From: JAWVYT01 sp046483065
GTDB taxonomy: Bacteria; Gemmatimonadota; Gemmatimonadetes; Longimicrobiales; RSA9
Direction of reading: 5' to 3'
Length of the DNA stretch: 64,000 nt
Assembly: GCA_046483065.1 (NCBI GenBank)
Contig: JAWODW010000031.1
Coordinates: 1 to 64,000 of the forward strand
Every line of letters begins with the position of its first letter. The stretch's first letter is position 1. Positions 41,421-49,456 of the stretch are shown here, piece by piece. The notes beneath the pieces were generated by a model. The model did not search any database and was not told the origin of the DNA. It saw only the letters and a list, made by a program, of their open reading frames with translations. A program made the translations under genes and the position numbers.

Positions 41421-43855
41421 ACGTCAGCTACCGCTGGATCAGAGAGATCGCGCCAGGGATCCAGGCGTCGCCGGCCGAGCTGGCGGACCGGCTCGGCATG
41501 CTCGGAGCGCCCGTGGAGGAGACGGTCCGGCCCGGCGCCGGGCTCGAGGGGATCGTGGTAGGCCGGGTGGTCGCGACCCGGGAGCACCCGAACGCCGACA
41601 CCCTCTCCCTCTGCCGCGTGGACACCGGGGAGGAGACGGTGGAGGTGGTGTGCGGCGCGCCGGTGATCGAGGAGGGCGGTCTCTACCCGTTCGCGCCCGT
41701 GGGCTCGAGGCTCCCGGGCGGGATGGAGGTCGGAGAGGCCGAGATCCGGGGCGAGACGAGCCGGGGCATGCTCTGCAGCGAGGCCGAGCTGGCGCTGGGC
41801 AGCGACGCGTCGGGGATCCTGCGCCTCGCCGACGGGCTGACCGTGGGCGCCCCGCTGGCGCCCCAGCTGGGGCTCGACGACACCCGGCTCACACTGGAGA
41901 TCACGCCGAACCGGCCGGACCTCCTCTCGCACGTGGGCGTGGCCCGGGAGCTGGCCCCCGACGGGCACCACGGGATCGAGCTGCCGCCGTTCCCCGCCCA
42001 CGGCAGTGAGGAGCGCACTGATGCCGCCATGCCGGCAGTGGACTTCCGTCGTGCCGGGCGGGAGGGCGGCACGGAGTCGGCCCGGGTAAGGGTCGAGGAC
42101 GCCGACGGCTGTCCCCGGTACATCGGTGTGGTCATCGAGGGTGTGGAGGTGGGCCCGTCGCCGGCGTGGCTGGCGGGGAGACTGCGGGCCATCGGGCAGC
42201 GTCCCATCAACAACGTAGTGGACGCCACCAACTACGCCCTCCACGAGCTGGGACAGCCGCTGCACGCCTTCGACCTGGACCTCCTGAAGGGGCCGGCCAT
42301 CGTGGTCCGCCGGGCCGAGGCCGGGGAGACCATCACCACGCTGGATGACATGGACCGCACGCTCGACCCCACCATGCTGGTGATCGCCGACGCCGAGGAC
42401 CCGGTGGCGGTGGCCGGGGTCATGGGCGGCGCCCACAGCGAGGTCTCCGAGGGGACCACGCGGGTGCTCCTGGAGTGCGCCTACTTCGACCCGAAGACGG
42501 TCCGTCGGACGGCCCGGGCGCTGGGGCTCTCGACGGACGCCAGCTACCGTTTCGAGCGGGGCACGGACATCGACGGGATGGAGCGGGCTGCGCACCGGGC
42601 CGTGGAGCTGATCCAGGCGCTGGCCGGCGGCCGGGTCCAGGAGGAGGCGATGGACGTGTACCCGTCGCCCGAGCCGCCGCCCGTGGTCCGGGTCCGACCC
42701 GATCGGGTGGAGCGGGTCCTGGGCGAGGCCATTGACGCCGACACCATCGAGGAGCTGCTGACCCACATCGGGTTCGAGCTCCACGAGCGAGGCGACCCCG
42801 CGCTGGCCTTCCTCGTGCCCGGGTTCCGGGGCCACGACGTGACCCGGGAGGTGGACCTCATCGAGGAGGTGGCCCGTCGCTACGGCTACGACCGGTTCGA
42901 CGAGGCGCTCCAGCCCTACCGTCCCACGGCCGTCCCCGAGGCGCCCCTGTCCGCGCTGGAGGACGCGCTCCGGGACTTCTTCGTGGGCCGTGGGCTCCTG
43001 GAGGCCCGGAGCATCCCCATGGCGCCAAAGGGGGCCGGCACCGTGGAGCTGCTCCGGCCCCTCTCCGCGGAGGAGAGCATGCTTCGCTCCACGCTGGCCC
43101 ACGGGCTGGTCCGGGCGGCGGAGGTGAACATGGCCCGGGGCGTACGGGACGTCCGTCTCTTCGAGCTGGGCACCACCTTCCACCGTTCGGATGAGACCGT
43201 CCCCGACGAGGAGACCCGGGCCGGGGCGCTGCTGACCGGCGCCATCCGTCCGGCGCACTGGAGCGATGAGGCCCGGGACTACGACCTCTGGGACGTGAGG
43301 GGGCTGGCCGAGGCCCTGGCCGACGTCCTGGGCGGCGGCAGCGTGGAGCCGCTGGGGGACAGGGACGCCGGCACGCTGGCGCTGCCCGGGACGCTGGCGC
43401 CGGAGGCTCGCCTGGGCATCCGCCGGGATGGCGAGCTGGTAGGCGTGGCCGGTCGGGTCGCGGCCGCCGCCATCGACGCGCCGGCGTGGGCGGCTCCGGC
43501 CTTTGTGGTGGAGGTCCGGCTCACGGACGCCATGACGCGGGGCGAGCGGCCGGCCCTGACCACGCTGCCGACGCAGCCGGCCATCGACCGGGACCTGGCG
43601 CTCCTGGTCCCGACGTCTCTACCGGCCGCGGAGGTGGCCGCCACGATCCGGGAGTCGGCCGGGGATCTGCTGGAAGCGCTCGAGGTGTTCGATGTCTACA
43701 CCGGCGAGGGCGTGGCCGACGGGATCCGGAGCATCGCCTACCGACTGGTATTCCGACACCCGGAGCGTACCTTGAAGGACGAGGAGGTCGACCGGGCGGT
43801 CGACCGGGTGCTGGAACGACTGAAGGATGCCTACGGTGTCGAACGACGGACCTGA
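41417..43855 (+). CDS. pheT: phenylalanyl-tRNA synthetase beta subunit
   Basis: 812 residues, full length. N-terminal tRNA-binding (EMAP-like) domain with HPNADTLSLCRVDTG and GEAEIRGETSRGMLCSEAEL, B3/B4 editing region (INNVVDATNYALHELGQPLHAFD), B5 domain (RVRPDRVERVLG), catalytic-like core and the C-terminal FDX-ACB domain (PAIDRDLALLVP...RSIAYRLVFRHPERTLKDEEV). It overlaps the next gene by about 20 nt. Confidence 0.96.
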   Translation: MNVSYRWIREIAPGIQASPAELADRLGMLGAPVEETVRPGAGLEGIVVGRVVATREHPNADTLSLCRVDTGEETVEVVCGAPVIEEGGLYPFAPVGSRLPGGMEVGEAEIRGETSRGMLCSEAELALGSDASGILRLADGLTVGAPLAPQLGLDDTRLTLEITPNRPDLLSHVGVARELAPDGHHGIELPPFPAHGSEERTDAAMPAVDFRRAGREGGTESARVRVEDADGCPRYIGVVIEGVEVGPSPAWLAGRLRAIGQRPINNVVDATNYALHELGQPLHAFDLDLLKGPAIVVRRAEAGETITTLDDMDRTLDPTMLVIADAEDPVAVAGVMGGAHSEVSEGTTRVLLECAYFDPKTVRRTARALGLSTDASYRFERGTDIDGMERAAHRAVELIQALAGGRVQEEAMDVYPSPEPPPVVRVRPDRVERVLGEAIDADTIEELLTHIGFELHERGDPALAFLVPGFRGHDVTREVDLIEEVARRYGYDRFDEALQPYRPTAVPEAPLSALEDALRDFFVGRGLLEARSIPMAPKGAGTVELLRPLSAEESMLRSTLAHGLVRAAEVNMARGVRDVRLFELGTTFHRSDETVPDEETRAGALLTGAIRPAHWSDEARDYDLWDVRGLAEALADVLGGGSVEPLGDRDAGTLALPGTLAPEARLGIRRDGELVGVAGRVAAAAIDAPAWAAPAFVVEVRLTDAMTRGERPALTTLPTQPAIDRDLALLVPTSLPAAEVAATIRESAGDLLEALEVFDVYTGEGVADGIRSIAYRLVFRHPERTLKDEEVDRAVDRVLERLKDAYGVERRT

Positions 43856-44153
43856 CGCGCAGGGCAACGGCACGCTGCCGGAGGACTTCGTCCGGCTGGA
43901 GGCATCGGTACGCGCGCTCCTCGAGCAGCTGGCCGGGTACCGGGCCCGTGCGCGGCAGGCGGAGGAGAAGAGCGCCGAGCTGAAGAAGACGCTCCGGGAC
44001 GTGAGCAGCGGGGCGCTGGACCCCATGAAGCTGCGGGAAGGGATGCGGAAGCTGGAGGCGGAGAACGAGGAGCTGCGGCGCAGGATGGTGGAGGCCCAGG
44101 ACCGGGTGCGGCGGCTGGTGGCCCGCTTCGACTTCCTACGGGAGGAGATGTGA
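43836..44153 (+). CDS. small coiled-coil protein between pheT and zapA
   Basis: 105 residues from GTG 43836 (AAGGA 9 nt upstream); ATG 43827 is an alternative. Nearly the whole chain is heptad-rich helix (FVRLEASVRALLEQLAGYRARARQAEEKS; LREGMRKLEAENEELRRRM). It overlaps pheT upstream and zapA downstream (GTGA). The position beside zapA suggests a cell-division or ZapB-like coiled-coil partner, but no family is recognised with certainty. Confidence 0.75.
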   Translation: MSNDGPDAQGNGTLPEDFVRLEASVRALLEQLAGYRARARQAEEKSAELKKTLRDVSSGALDPMKLREGMRKLEAENEELRRRMVEAQDRVRRLVARFDFLREEM

Positions 44154-44467
44154 ACGAAGAAGCGCGTACGGTCACGCGGGTGGAGATCGCCGGGGACGAG
44201 TACACCATCCGGTCGGAAGCTCCGGCCGAGCATGTCCGGGACTGTGCCCGGTACGTGAACGAGACCATCCGAGAGATCATGTCGCAGGGCCGGCTGGTGG
44301 AGGCCCACAAGGCGGCCATCCTGGCCGCCATGGCGCTCGCCGACCAGCTCTTCCAGTCGCGGGAGGAGGTGGAAACGCTGCGGCAGGAGCTGACGGAGAA
44401 GTCGGCGCGGCTCCTGGCGGAGATCGAAGAGACGGCCGCGGCGTCGGACCTTGCATCCGCCGACTGA
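44150..44467 (+). CDS. zapA: cell-division protein ZapA
   Basis: 105 residues from GTG 44150. VTRVEIAGDEYTIRSEAPAEHV is the ZapA head domain; KAAILAAMALADQLFQSREEVETLRQEL is the C-terminal helix of the dimer. It promotes FtsZ filament bundling at mid-cell. Translationally coupled to the preceding coiled-coil gene. Confidence 0.9.
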   Translation: MNEEARTVTRVEIAGDEYTIRSEAPAEHVRDCARYVNETIREIMSQGRLVEAHKAAILAAMALADQLFQSREEVETLRQELTEKSARLLAEIEETAAASDLASAD

Positions 44468-44546
44468 CCGGACCTAGCTTGCCACATTCCGGCAGTGGGT
44501 CTGCCGGTCCGCCGGGCGCGGTGATCCCGGCGGGGAATCATGCTGC

Positions 44547-44574
44547 CTTCCAAGGCGCTTCGCGCCTTTCTTGG
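44547..44574 (+). other. hairpin in the rny leader
   Basis: AAGGCG-CTTC-CGCCTT-like stem just before the RNase Y start, within a 117-bp gap after zapA that also holds CCGGCAG/CTGCCGG-type stems. It may influence rny expression; it is too short for a 6S RNA. Confidence 0.3.
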
Positions 44575-44584
44575 AGTCGCCCAT

Positions 44585-46138
44585 ATGGACAACCTCATCA
44601 TGGTGGCGGTCGCCGCCGTTGTCGGCCTGTTTCTGGGCTGGCTCGGTGAACGGCTCCGGCTGCGCAATGCACGAGGCGGAGCCGAAGGGGAGGCGGAGCG
44701 CATCCTCGAGACGGCGAAGGACGACGCCGACCGGATGCGGAAGGCCGCGGAGCTGGAAGGCCGCGAGACCGCGGTCAAGATCCGGGAGGAGTGGGAACGG
44801 GAAGAAGATCGGCGGCGCGAGGAGCTGGAGCGCGCCGAGGCCCGGCTCGACGAGCGCCGGAGCAACCTGGACCGCAAGTACGAAACACTGGAGGAGCGAG
44901 AAGCGGCGCTGGAGAAGCGCGAGGAGGCGCTGAAACACCGAGCGCGGCAGCTCGACGAGGCCGAAGAGGCGGCCCGGGAACAGGAGCAGGAGGCGCGCAA
45001 GAAGCTGGAAGCGCTGGCCGGGATGTCGGCCGATGCGGCGAAGAAGGAATTGATCGGCCGCCTGGAGGACGAGGCCCGGTCCGAGGCCGCCAACACCATC
45101 CGGGAGATCAAGGACGAGGCGAAGCGGGAGGCCGAGCGCGAGGCGAAGAACATCATCGGGCTGGCCATCCAGCGGGTTGCCGCCGATCATACGGCCGAGA
45201 GCGTGGTCAGCGTGGTCCAGCTGCCGTCGGACGAGATGAAGGGCCGGATCATCGGCCGGGAAGGTCGGAACATCCGCGCCTTCGAGCAGGAGACGGGGAT
45301 CGACGTGATCATCGATGACACGCCGGAGGCGGTGGTCCTGTCGGGTTTCGACCCGATCCGTCGGGAGGTGGGTCGCATCGCCATGGAGAAGCTGGTGGCG
45401 GACGGCCGGATCCACCCGGGTCGCATCGAGGAGCTGGTGGCGAAGAGTCGCGAAGAGGTCGAGGCGTCCATGATCAAGGCGGCCGAGGAGGTCCTCTACG
45501 AGCTGGGGATTCATGGCGTCGCCGACGAGATCGTGAAGGTCCTGGGTCGGCTCAAGTTCCGGACCTCGTACGGCCAGAACCAGCTGCTCCACTCGCAGGA
45601 AGTGGCGCTCCTGGCCGGCAACATGGCGCTGGAGATGGGGCTCGACGCCCAGATGGCGAAGCGGATGGGCCTCCTCCACGATGTGGGGAAGGGTCTCACC
45701 CACGAGCAGGAAGGCACCCACGTGGAGCTCGGCTACGACCTGTGCAAGCGACACAGGGAGCCCGACCCGGTGCTGAACGCCATCAAGGCGCACCACGACG
45801 AGGAGCCGCACCGGTATCCGGAGACGTTCCTCGTCACCGCCGCCGACGCCATCAGCGGGGCACGCCCCGGAGCGCGCCGGGAGATGTTCGAGACGTACGT
45901 GAAGCGCCTGGAGAAGCTCGAGGAGATCGCCAAGGGTTTCGATGGCGTGGAGCGGTGCTTCGCGATTCAGGCGGGCCGCGAGGTCCGGGTCATGGTGGAC
46001 CCGGACAAGGCCCGGGACAATGACATGGCGCAGATGAGCGAGAGGATCGCCCGGACGCTGGAAGAAGAGCTCCAGTACCCGGGTCAGATCAAGGTGGTGG
46101 TGATCCGGGAGACCCGGGCGGTGGATTTCGCGCGGTAA
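44585..46138 (+). CDS. rny: ribonuclease Y
   Basis: 517 residues from ATG 44585 (MDNLIMVAVAAVVGLFLGWL, membrane anchor). A long charged coiled coil (about 30-190), KH domain (GRIIGREGRNIRAFEQETGIDVIIDDTP), HD domain (LHSQEVALLAGNMA, GLLHDVGKGLTHEQEGTHVELG, VTAADAISGARPGARRE) and the conserved C-terminus (IKVVVIRETRAVDFAR). An endoribonuclease that starts mRNA decay at the membrane. An ATG at 44540 is also in frame but spoils the anchor. Confidence 0.96.
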   Translation: MDNLIMVAVAAVVGLFLGWLGERLRLRNARGGAEGEAERILETAKDDADRMRKAAELEGRETAVKIREEWEREEDRRREELERAEARLDERRSNLDRKYETLEEREAALEKREEALKHRARQLDEAEEAAREQEQEARKKLEALAGMSADAAKKELIGRLEDEARSEAANTIREIKDEAKREAEREAKNIIGLAIQRVAADHTAESVVSVVQLPSDEMKGRIIGREGRNIRAFEQETGIDVIIDDTPEAVVLSGFDPIRREVGRIAMEKLVADGRIHPGRIEELVAKSREEVEASMIKAAEEVLYELGIHGVADEIVKVLGRLKFRTSYGQNQLLHSQEVALLAGNMALEMGLDAQMAKRMGLLHDVGKGLTHEQEGTHVELGYDLCKRHREPDPVLNAIKAHHDEEPHRYPETFLVTAADAISGARPGARREMFETYVKRLEKLEEIAKGFDGVERCFAIQAGREVRVMVDPDKARDNDMAQMSERIARTLEEELQYPGQIKVVVIRETRAVDFAR

Positions 46139-46143
46139 GAAGA

Positions 46144-46177
46144 AACAACAACAAACAACCAACAACAACAAACAACC
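46144..46177 (+). repeat. perfect 17-bp A/C-only tandem repeat before folD
   Basis: Two exact copies of AACAACAACAAACAACC, 46144-46160 and 46161-46177, filling most of the rny-folD gap. In a very GC-rich chromosome this is striking; it would give an unstructured (CAA)-type mRNA leader just before the folD ribosome site. Confidence 0.9.
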
Positions 46178-46196
46178 TTAAGGGCGGTAGATAGAT

Positions 46197-47114
46197 ATGG
46201 CGAAGATCATTGATGGGCGGGCGCTGGCGAAAGAGATGCGGGAGGAGATCCGGGAGGGTGCGGAGGCCCTCTTCGAGGAGACGGGTGTGAAGCCGGGGCT
46301 GGCCACGGTGCTGGTGGGCGCCGATCCCGCGAGCGAGCAGTACGTGCGGATGAAGGGGAAGGCCGCCGACAAGGCGGGGTTCAACTCGCGACAGATCACG
46401 ATGTCGGGCGACACGCCACACGAAGAGCTGCTGGGCGTGGTGGAAGGGCTGAACGCGGACCCCGAGATCCACGGGATCCTGGTCCAGCTCCCGCTCCCCG
46501 ACCAGATCGATGAGGACGAGATCATCCGGGCCATCGACCCGGAGAAGGACGTGGACGGGTTCCATCCCGTGAACGTGGGCCGTCTCTCCATCGGCGACCC
46601 CGAGGTGCTGGCGCCGTGCACCCCCGCGGGCATCGTGGAGATGCTGGTCCGGAACGGCTACGACCCGTCGGGCAAGCATGTGGTGGTGGTGGGCCGCTCC
46701 AACATCGTGGGGAAGCCGCTGGCGCTGCTCCTGCTCCGGAAAGCCCGGGGCGGCAACGCCACCGTGACGGTGGCCCACAGCCGGACCGCGGATCTGGGCG
46801 GCATGACTCGCCAGGCCGATATCGTGGTGGCCGCCGTCGGCCGCCCGAACACCGTCACGAAGGAGATGGTGAAGGAAGGCGTGGTGGTCATCGACGTGGG
46901 CTCCAACAAGGTGGATGATCCCACCGACGATCGGGGCTACAAGTGGGTCGGCGACGTGGATTTCGACGGCGTCAGTGAGGTGGCCGAGGCCATCTCGCCG
47001 GTCCCCGGCGGCGTGGGCCCCATGACCATTACCATGCTGATGAAGAACACACTGGAGGCCGCGCAGCGGTCGGTCCGATCCGCGGAGGCCGCCGAGGGCG
47101 CGGGCCCGGCGTGA
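46197..47114 (+). CDS. folD: methylenetetrahydrofolate dehydrogenase/cyclohydrolase FolD
   Basis: 305 residues. GLATVLVGADPASEQYVRMKGKAADKAG (catalytic Lys region), GILVQLPLPDQID, KDVDGFHPVNVGRLS, VVVGRSNIVGKPLALLLL and PVPGGVGPMTITMLMKNT. It interconverts one-carbon tetrahydrofolates. Overlaps xseA by GTGA. Confidence 0.96.
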   Translation: MAKIIDGRALAKEMREEIREGAEALFEETGVKPGLATVLVGADPASEQYVRMKGKAADKAGFNSRQITMSGDTPHEELLGVVEGLNADPEIHGILVQLPLPDQIDEDEIIRAIDPEKDVDGFHPVNVGRLSIGDPEVLAPCTPAGIVEMLVRNGYDPSGKHVVVVGRSNIVGKPLALLLLRKARGGNATVTVAHSRTADLGGMTRQADIVVAAVGRPNTVTKEMVKEGVVVIDVGSNKVDDPTDDRGYKWVGDVDFDGVSEVAEAISPVPGGVGPMTITMLMKNTLEAAQRSVRSAEAAEGAGPA

Positions 47115-48331
47115 CGGGACCGCTGGACCTGTTCGCCGCCGCCGAGGCGGAGCGGCAGACGCGTCCGGAAGGGGAAGACGGGCCCGAGGGTGGGGCTCCC
47201 CGGACCACATACAGCGTCAGCAACCTCAACCGACTGGTCCGGGAGCTCCTGGACCAGTCGCTGCCGCCATTGTGGGTGGCGGGTGAGGTCAGCAACTGGA
47301 AGCGGTCCGCTGCAGGTCACTGCTACTTCACCCTCAAGGATTCGGACGCCCAGCTCCGGTGCGTCCTTTTCGCCGGCGACGCGCGTCGGCTGCCCACGGA
47401 GCCGGAGGAGGGCATGGCCGTGCGGGCGTTCGGGGCCGTCAGCCTGTACGAGCCCCGGGGCGACTACCAGCTGATCGTGCGGGAGCTCGAGGCCAGCGAT
47501 GCCGGCGGGCTCTGGCGCCTGGCCTTCGAGAAGCTCCGGCGGAAGCTGGAAGCCGAGGGGCTCATGGACCCGGCCCGGAAGCGGCCGCTGCCACGCTTCC
47601 CCCGGCGGGTGGGTGTGGTCACCTCGCCCGTGGGGGCCGCCGTCCACGATGTGATCGAGGTCATCGAGCAGCGGGCGCCGTGGTGCACCGTGGTGCTGAG
47701 CCCGGCCCGGGTGCAGGGCGACGGCGCGGAGCACGAGATCGCCGACGCCATGGCACGGCTGGCGGAGCACGGAGCCGTGGACGTGATCATCGTGGGCCGG
47801 GGCGGCGGGTCGGTGGAAGACCTGTGGGCGTTCAACCGGGAGGAGGTGGCCCGGGCCATCGCCGCGAGCCCGGTTCCGGTGGTGAGCGCCGTAGGTCACG
47901 AGACCGACGTCACCATCGCCGACCTGGTGGCTGACCAACGGGCAGCTGCGCCATCGGCTGCGGCGGAGCGAGTGGTGCCCGACGGGCAGGAGCTGCGGCG
48001 TCAGCTCCGGTTGGCGGCCCGTCGGATCGGCGGCGCTGCGGACCGGCTCCTGGCGGCTCAGCGAAGACGGGTCGATGACCTGGCGGCCGACCTGGAGTCG
48101 GGGATGGACCGGCTGGTGGAGCGGCGGGCCCGTCGCCTGAACCGGAGCATGGACAAGCTGGAGGCGCTGTCCCCGCTGGCGGCGCTGAAGCGGGGCTACG
48201 CCGTGGCCCTGGACGACGAAGGCCGGCTGCTGCGCCGGACGGAGGATTTCGAGGCGGGAAGCACCTTCCGGCTGCGCGTCGTGGACGGGCAGGTGGACTG
48301 TACCGTAGAGGGGACGGAGCACGATGAGTGA
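47111..48331 (+). CDS. xseA: exodeoxyribonuclease VII large subunit
   Basis: 406 residues from GTG 47111. OB-fold (YSVSNLNRLVRELLDQSLPPLWVAGEVSN), nuclease core (VGVVTSPVGAAVHDVIEV, VDVIIVGRGGGSVEDLWAFN, SAVGHETDVTIADLVADQRA) and the helical C-terminus ending SPLAALKRGYAV. It degrades single-stranded DNA with XseB. Overlaps xseB by 8 nt. Confidence 0.96.
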   Translation: MTGPLDLFAAAEAERQTRPEGEDGPEGGAPRTTYSVSNLNRLVRELLDQSLPPLWVAGEVSNWKRSAAGHCYFTLKDSDAQLRCVLFAGDARRLPTEPEEGMAVRAFGAVSLYEPRGDYQLIVRELEASDAGGLWRLAFEKLRRKLEAEGLMDPARKRPLPRFPRRVGVVTSPVGAAVHDVIEVIEQRAPWCTVVLSPARVQGDGAEHEIADAMARLAEHGAVDVIIVGRGGGSVEDLWAFNREEVARAIAASPVPVVSAVGHETDVTIADLVADQRAAAPSAAAERVVPDGQELRRQLRLAARRIGGAADRLLAAQRRRVDDLAADLESGMDRLVERRARRLNRSMDKLEALSPLAALKRGYAVALDDEGRLLRRTEDFEAGSTFRLRVVDGQVDCTVEGTEHDE

Positions 48332-48563
48332 CGGGAACGGAGAGGTCGGGCTGGAAGCGCGCCTGACGCGGTTGGAGTCCATCGTGGAGCGGCTGGAGGC
48401 GGACGAGCTGGAGCTCCAGGAGGCGCTGGAGCTGTTCGAGGAGGGGATCGGCCACGTGCGCGCGGCCCATACCTTCCTTGAAGAGAGCCGGCTCCGGGTA
48501 GAGAAGCTGGTGGTGGAGATGAACGGCGCGGTGACGGTGGAGCCCCGGGCCGCGGACGAGTGA
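48324..48563 (+). CDS. xseB: exodeoxyribonuclease VII small subunit
   Basis: 79 residues; GLEARLTRLESIVERLEADELELQEALELFEEG is the typical two-helix protein. Overlaps xseA before and ispA after (GTGA). Confidence 0.93.
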   Translation: MSDGNGEVGLEARLTRLESIVERLEADELELQEALELFEEGIGHVRAAHTFLEESRLRVEKLVVEMNGAVTVEPRAADE

Positions 48564-49456
48564 GCCCGGCAAGGGTCGACGCCTTCCTGGCCGGCGCGCG
48601 AGCGCCCGTCGATGCGGCCCTCGCCGAGGTGGTGCAGGATGCCGGGACGGGACCGCTCCCTGATGCGGTGCGCTACGCGCTGGACGCCGGCGGGAAGCGG
48701 CTCCGGCCGATCCTGTGCGTGGCCGCGTATCGGGCCGTGGCCGGTGACGTACCGGCGCCGGTCTACCGGCTGGCAGCGTCGCTGGAGCTGATCCACACGT
48801 ACTCGTTGATCCACGACGACCTGCCGGGCATGGATGACGACGATGTGCGCCGGGGCCGGCCGGCGACGCACGTGGCGCAGGGCGAGGCGGTGGCCACCCT
48901 GGCGGCGGCGGCGCTGATCCCTCTGGCGGCCCGGGTAGTGCTCGACGCGGGCAGGGACCTGAAGCTGCCCGATGGGGTACGTCGGGACCTGGTCGGGACC
49001 CTGTGCGCCGCTGCGGGCGGCGGTGGGATGGTGGGCGGGCAGGCGCTGGACCTGGAAGCCGAGGGCCGGCAGGTCACGCTGGACGAGCTGGAGCGGATCC
49101 ACCGGAAGAAGACGGCCGCGCTGCTTGCTGCTGCCCCGGTCATGGGTGGGCTCGCGGCCGGGGCCGATGACGCGGCCCGGGACGCGTTCGCAACGTACGG
49201 CAGGGCGCTCGGGCTGGCGTTCCAGATCGCAGACGATATCCTGGACGTGACGGGAGACACGGCGGTGCTGGGGAAGACGGCGGGCCGGGACACGGAGCTG
49301 GAGAAGGCCACGTTCCCGGCGCTGGAGGGCCTCGCCGAGGCCCGGGCGCGGGCGAATGCGGAAGTCGGCCGCGCCCTGGGCGCCCTGGACGCCGACGGGA
49401 TCCGTTCGGAGGCATTGAGCGCGCTGGCGCGGTTCGCCATCGCGCGGGATCGATAA
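48560..49456 (+). CDS. ispA: farnesyl/geranylgeranyl diphosphate synthase
   Basis: 298 residues from GTG 48560. AGGKRLRPILC, the first Asp-rich motif HDDLPGMDDDDVRRGRPATH, and the second in FQIADDILDVTGD are of the IspA-type. It makes prenyl diphosphates for quinones and undecaprenyl. It is directly followed by dxs, the pathway entry enzyme, as in many bacteria. Confidence 0.93.
   Translation: MSPARVDAFLAGARAPVDAALAEVVQDAGTGPLPDAVRYALDAGGKRLRPILCVAAYRAVAGDVPAPVYRLAASLELIHTYSLIHDDLPGMDDDDVRRGRPATHVAQGEAVATLAAAALIPLAARVVLDAGRDLKLPDGVRRDLVGTLCAAAGGGGMVGGQALDLEAEGRQVTLDELERIHRKKTAALLAAAPVMGGLAAGADDAARDAFATYGRALGLAFQIADDILDVTGDTAVLGKTAGRDTELEKATFPALEGLAEARARANAEVGRALGALDADGIRSEALSALARFAIARDR

Noticed and set aside
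44468..44584. 6S RNA gene next to zapA (as in enterobacteria)
   Set aside because: The gap is only 117 bp and shows only short hairpins, not the long 6S helix.
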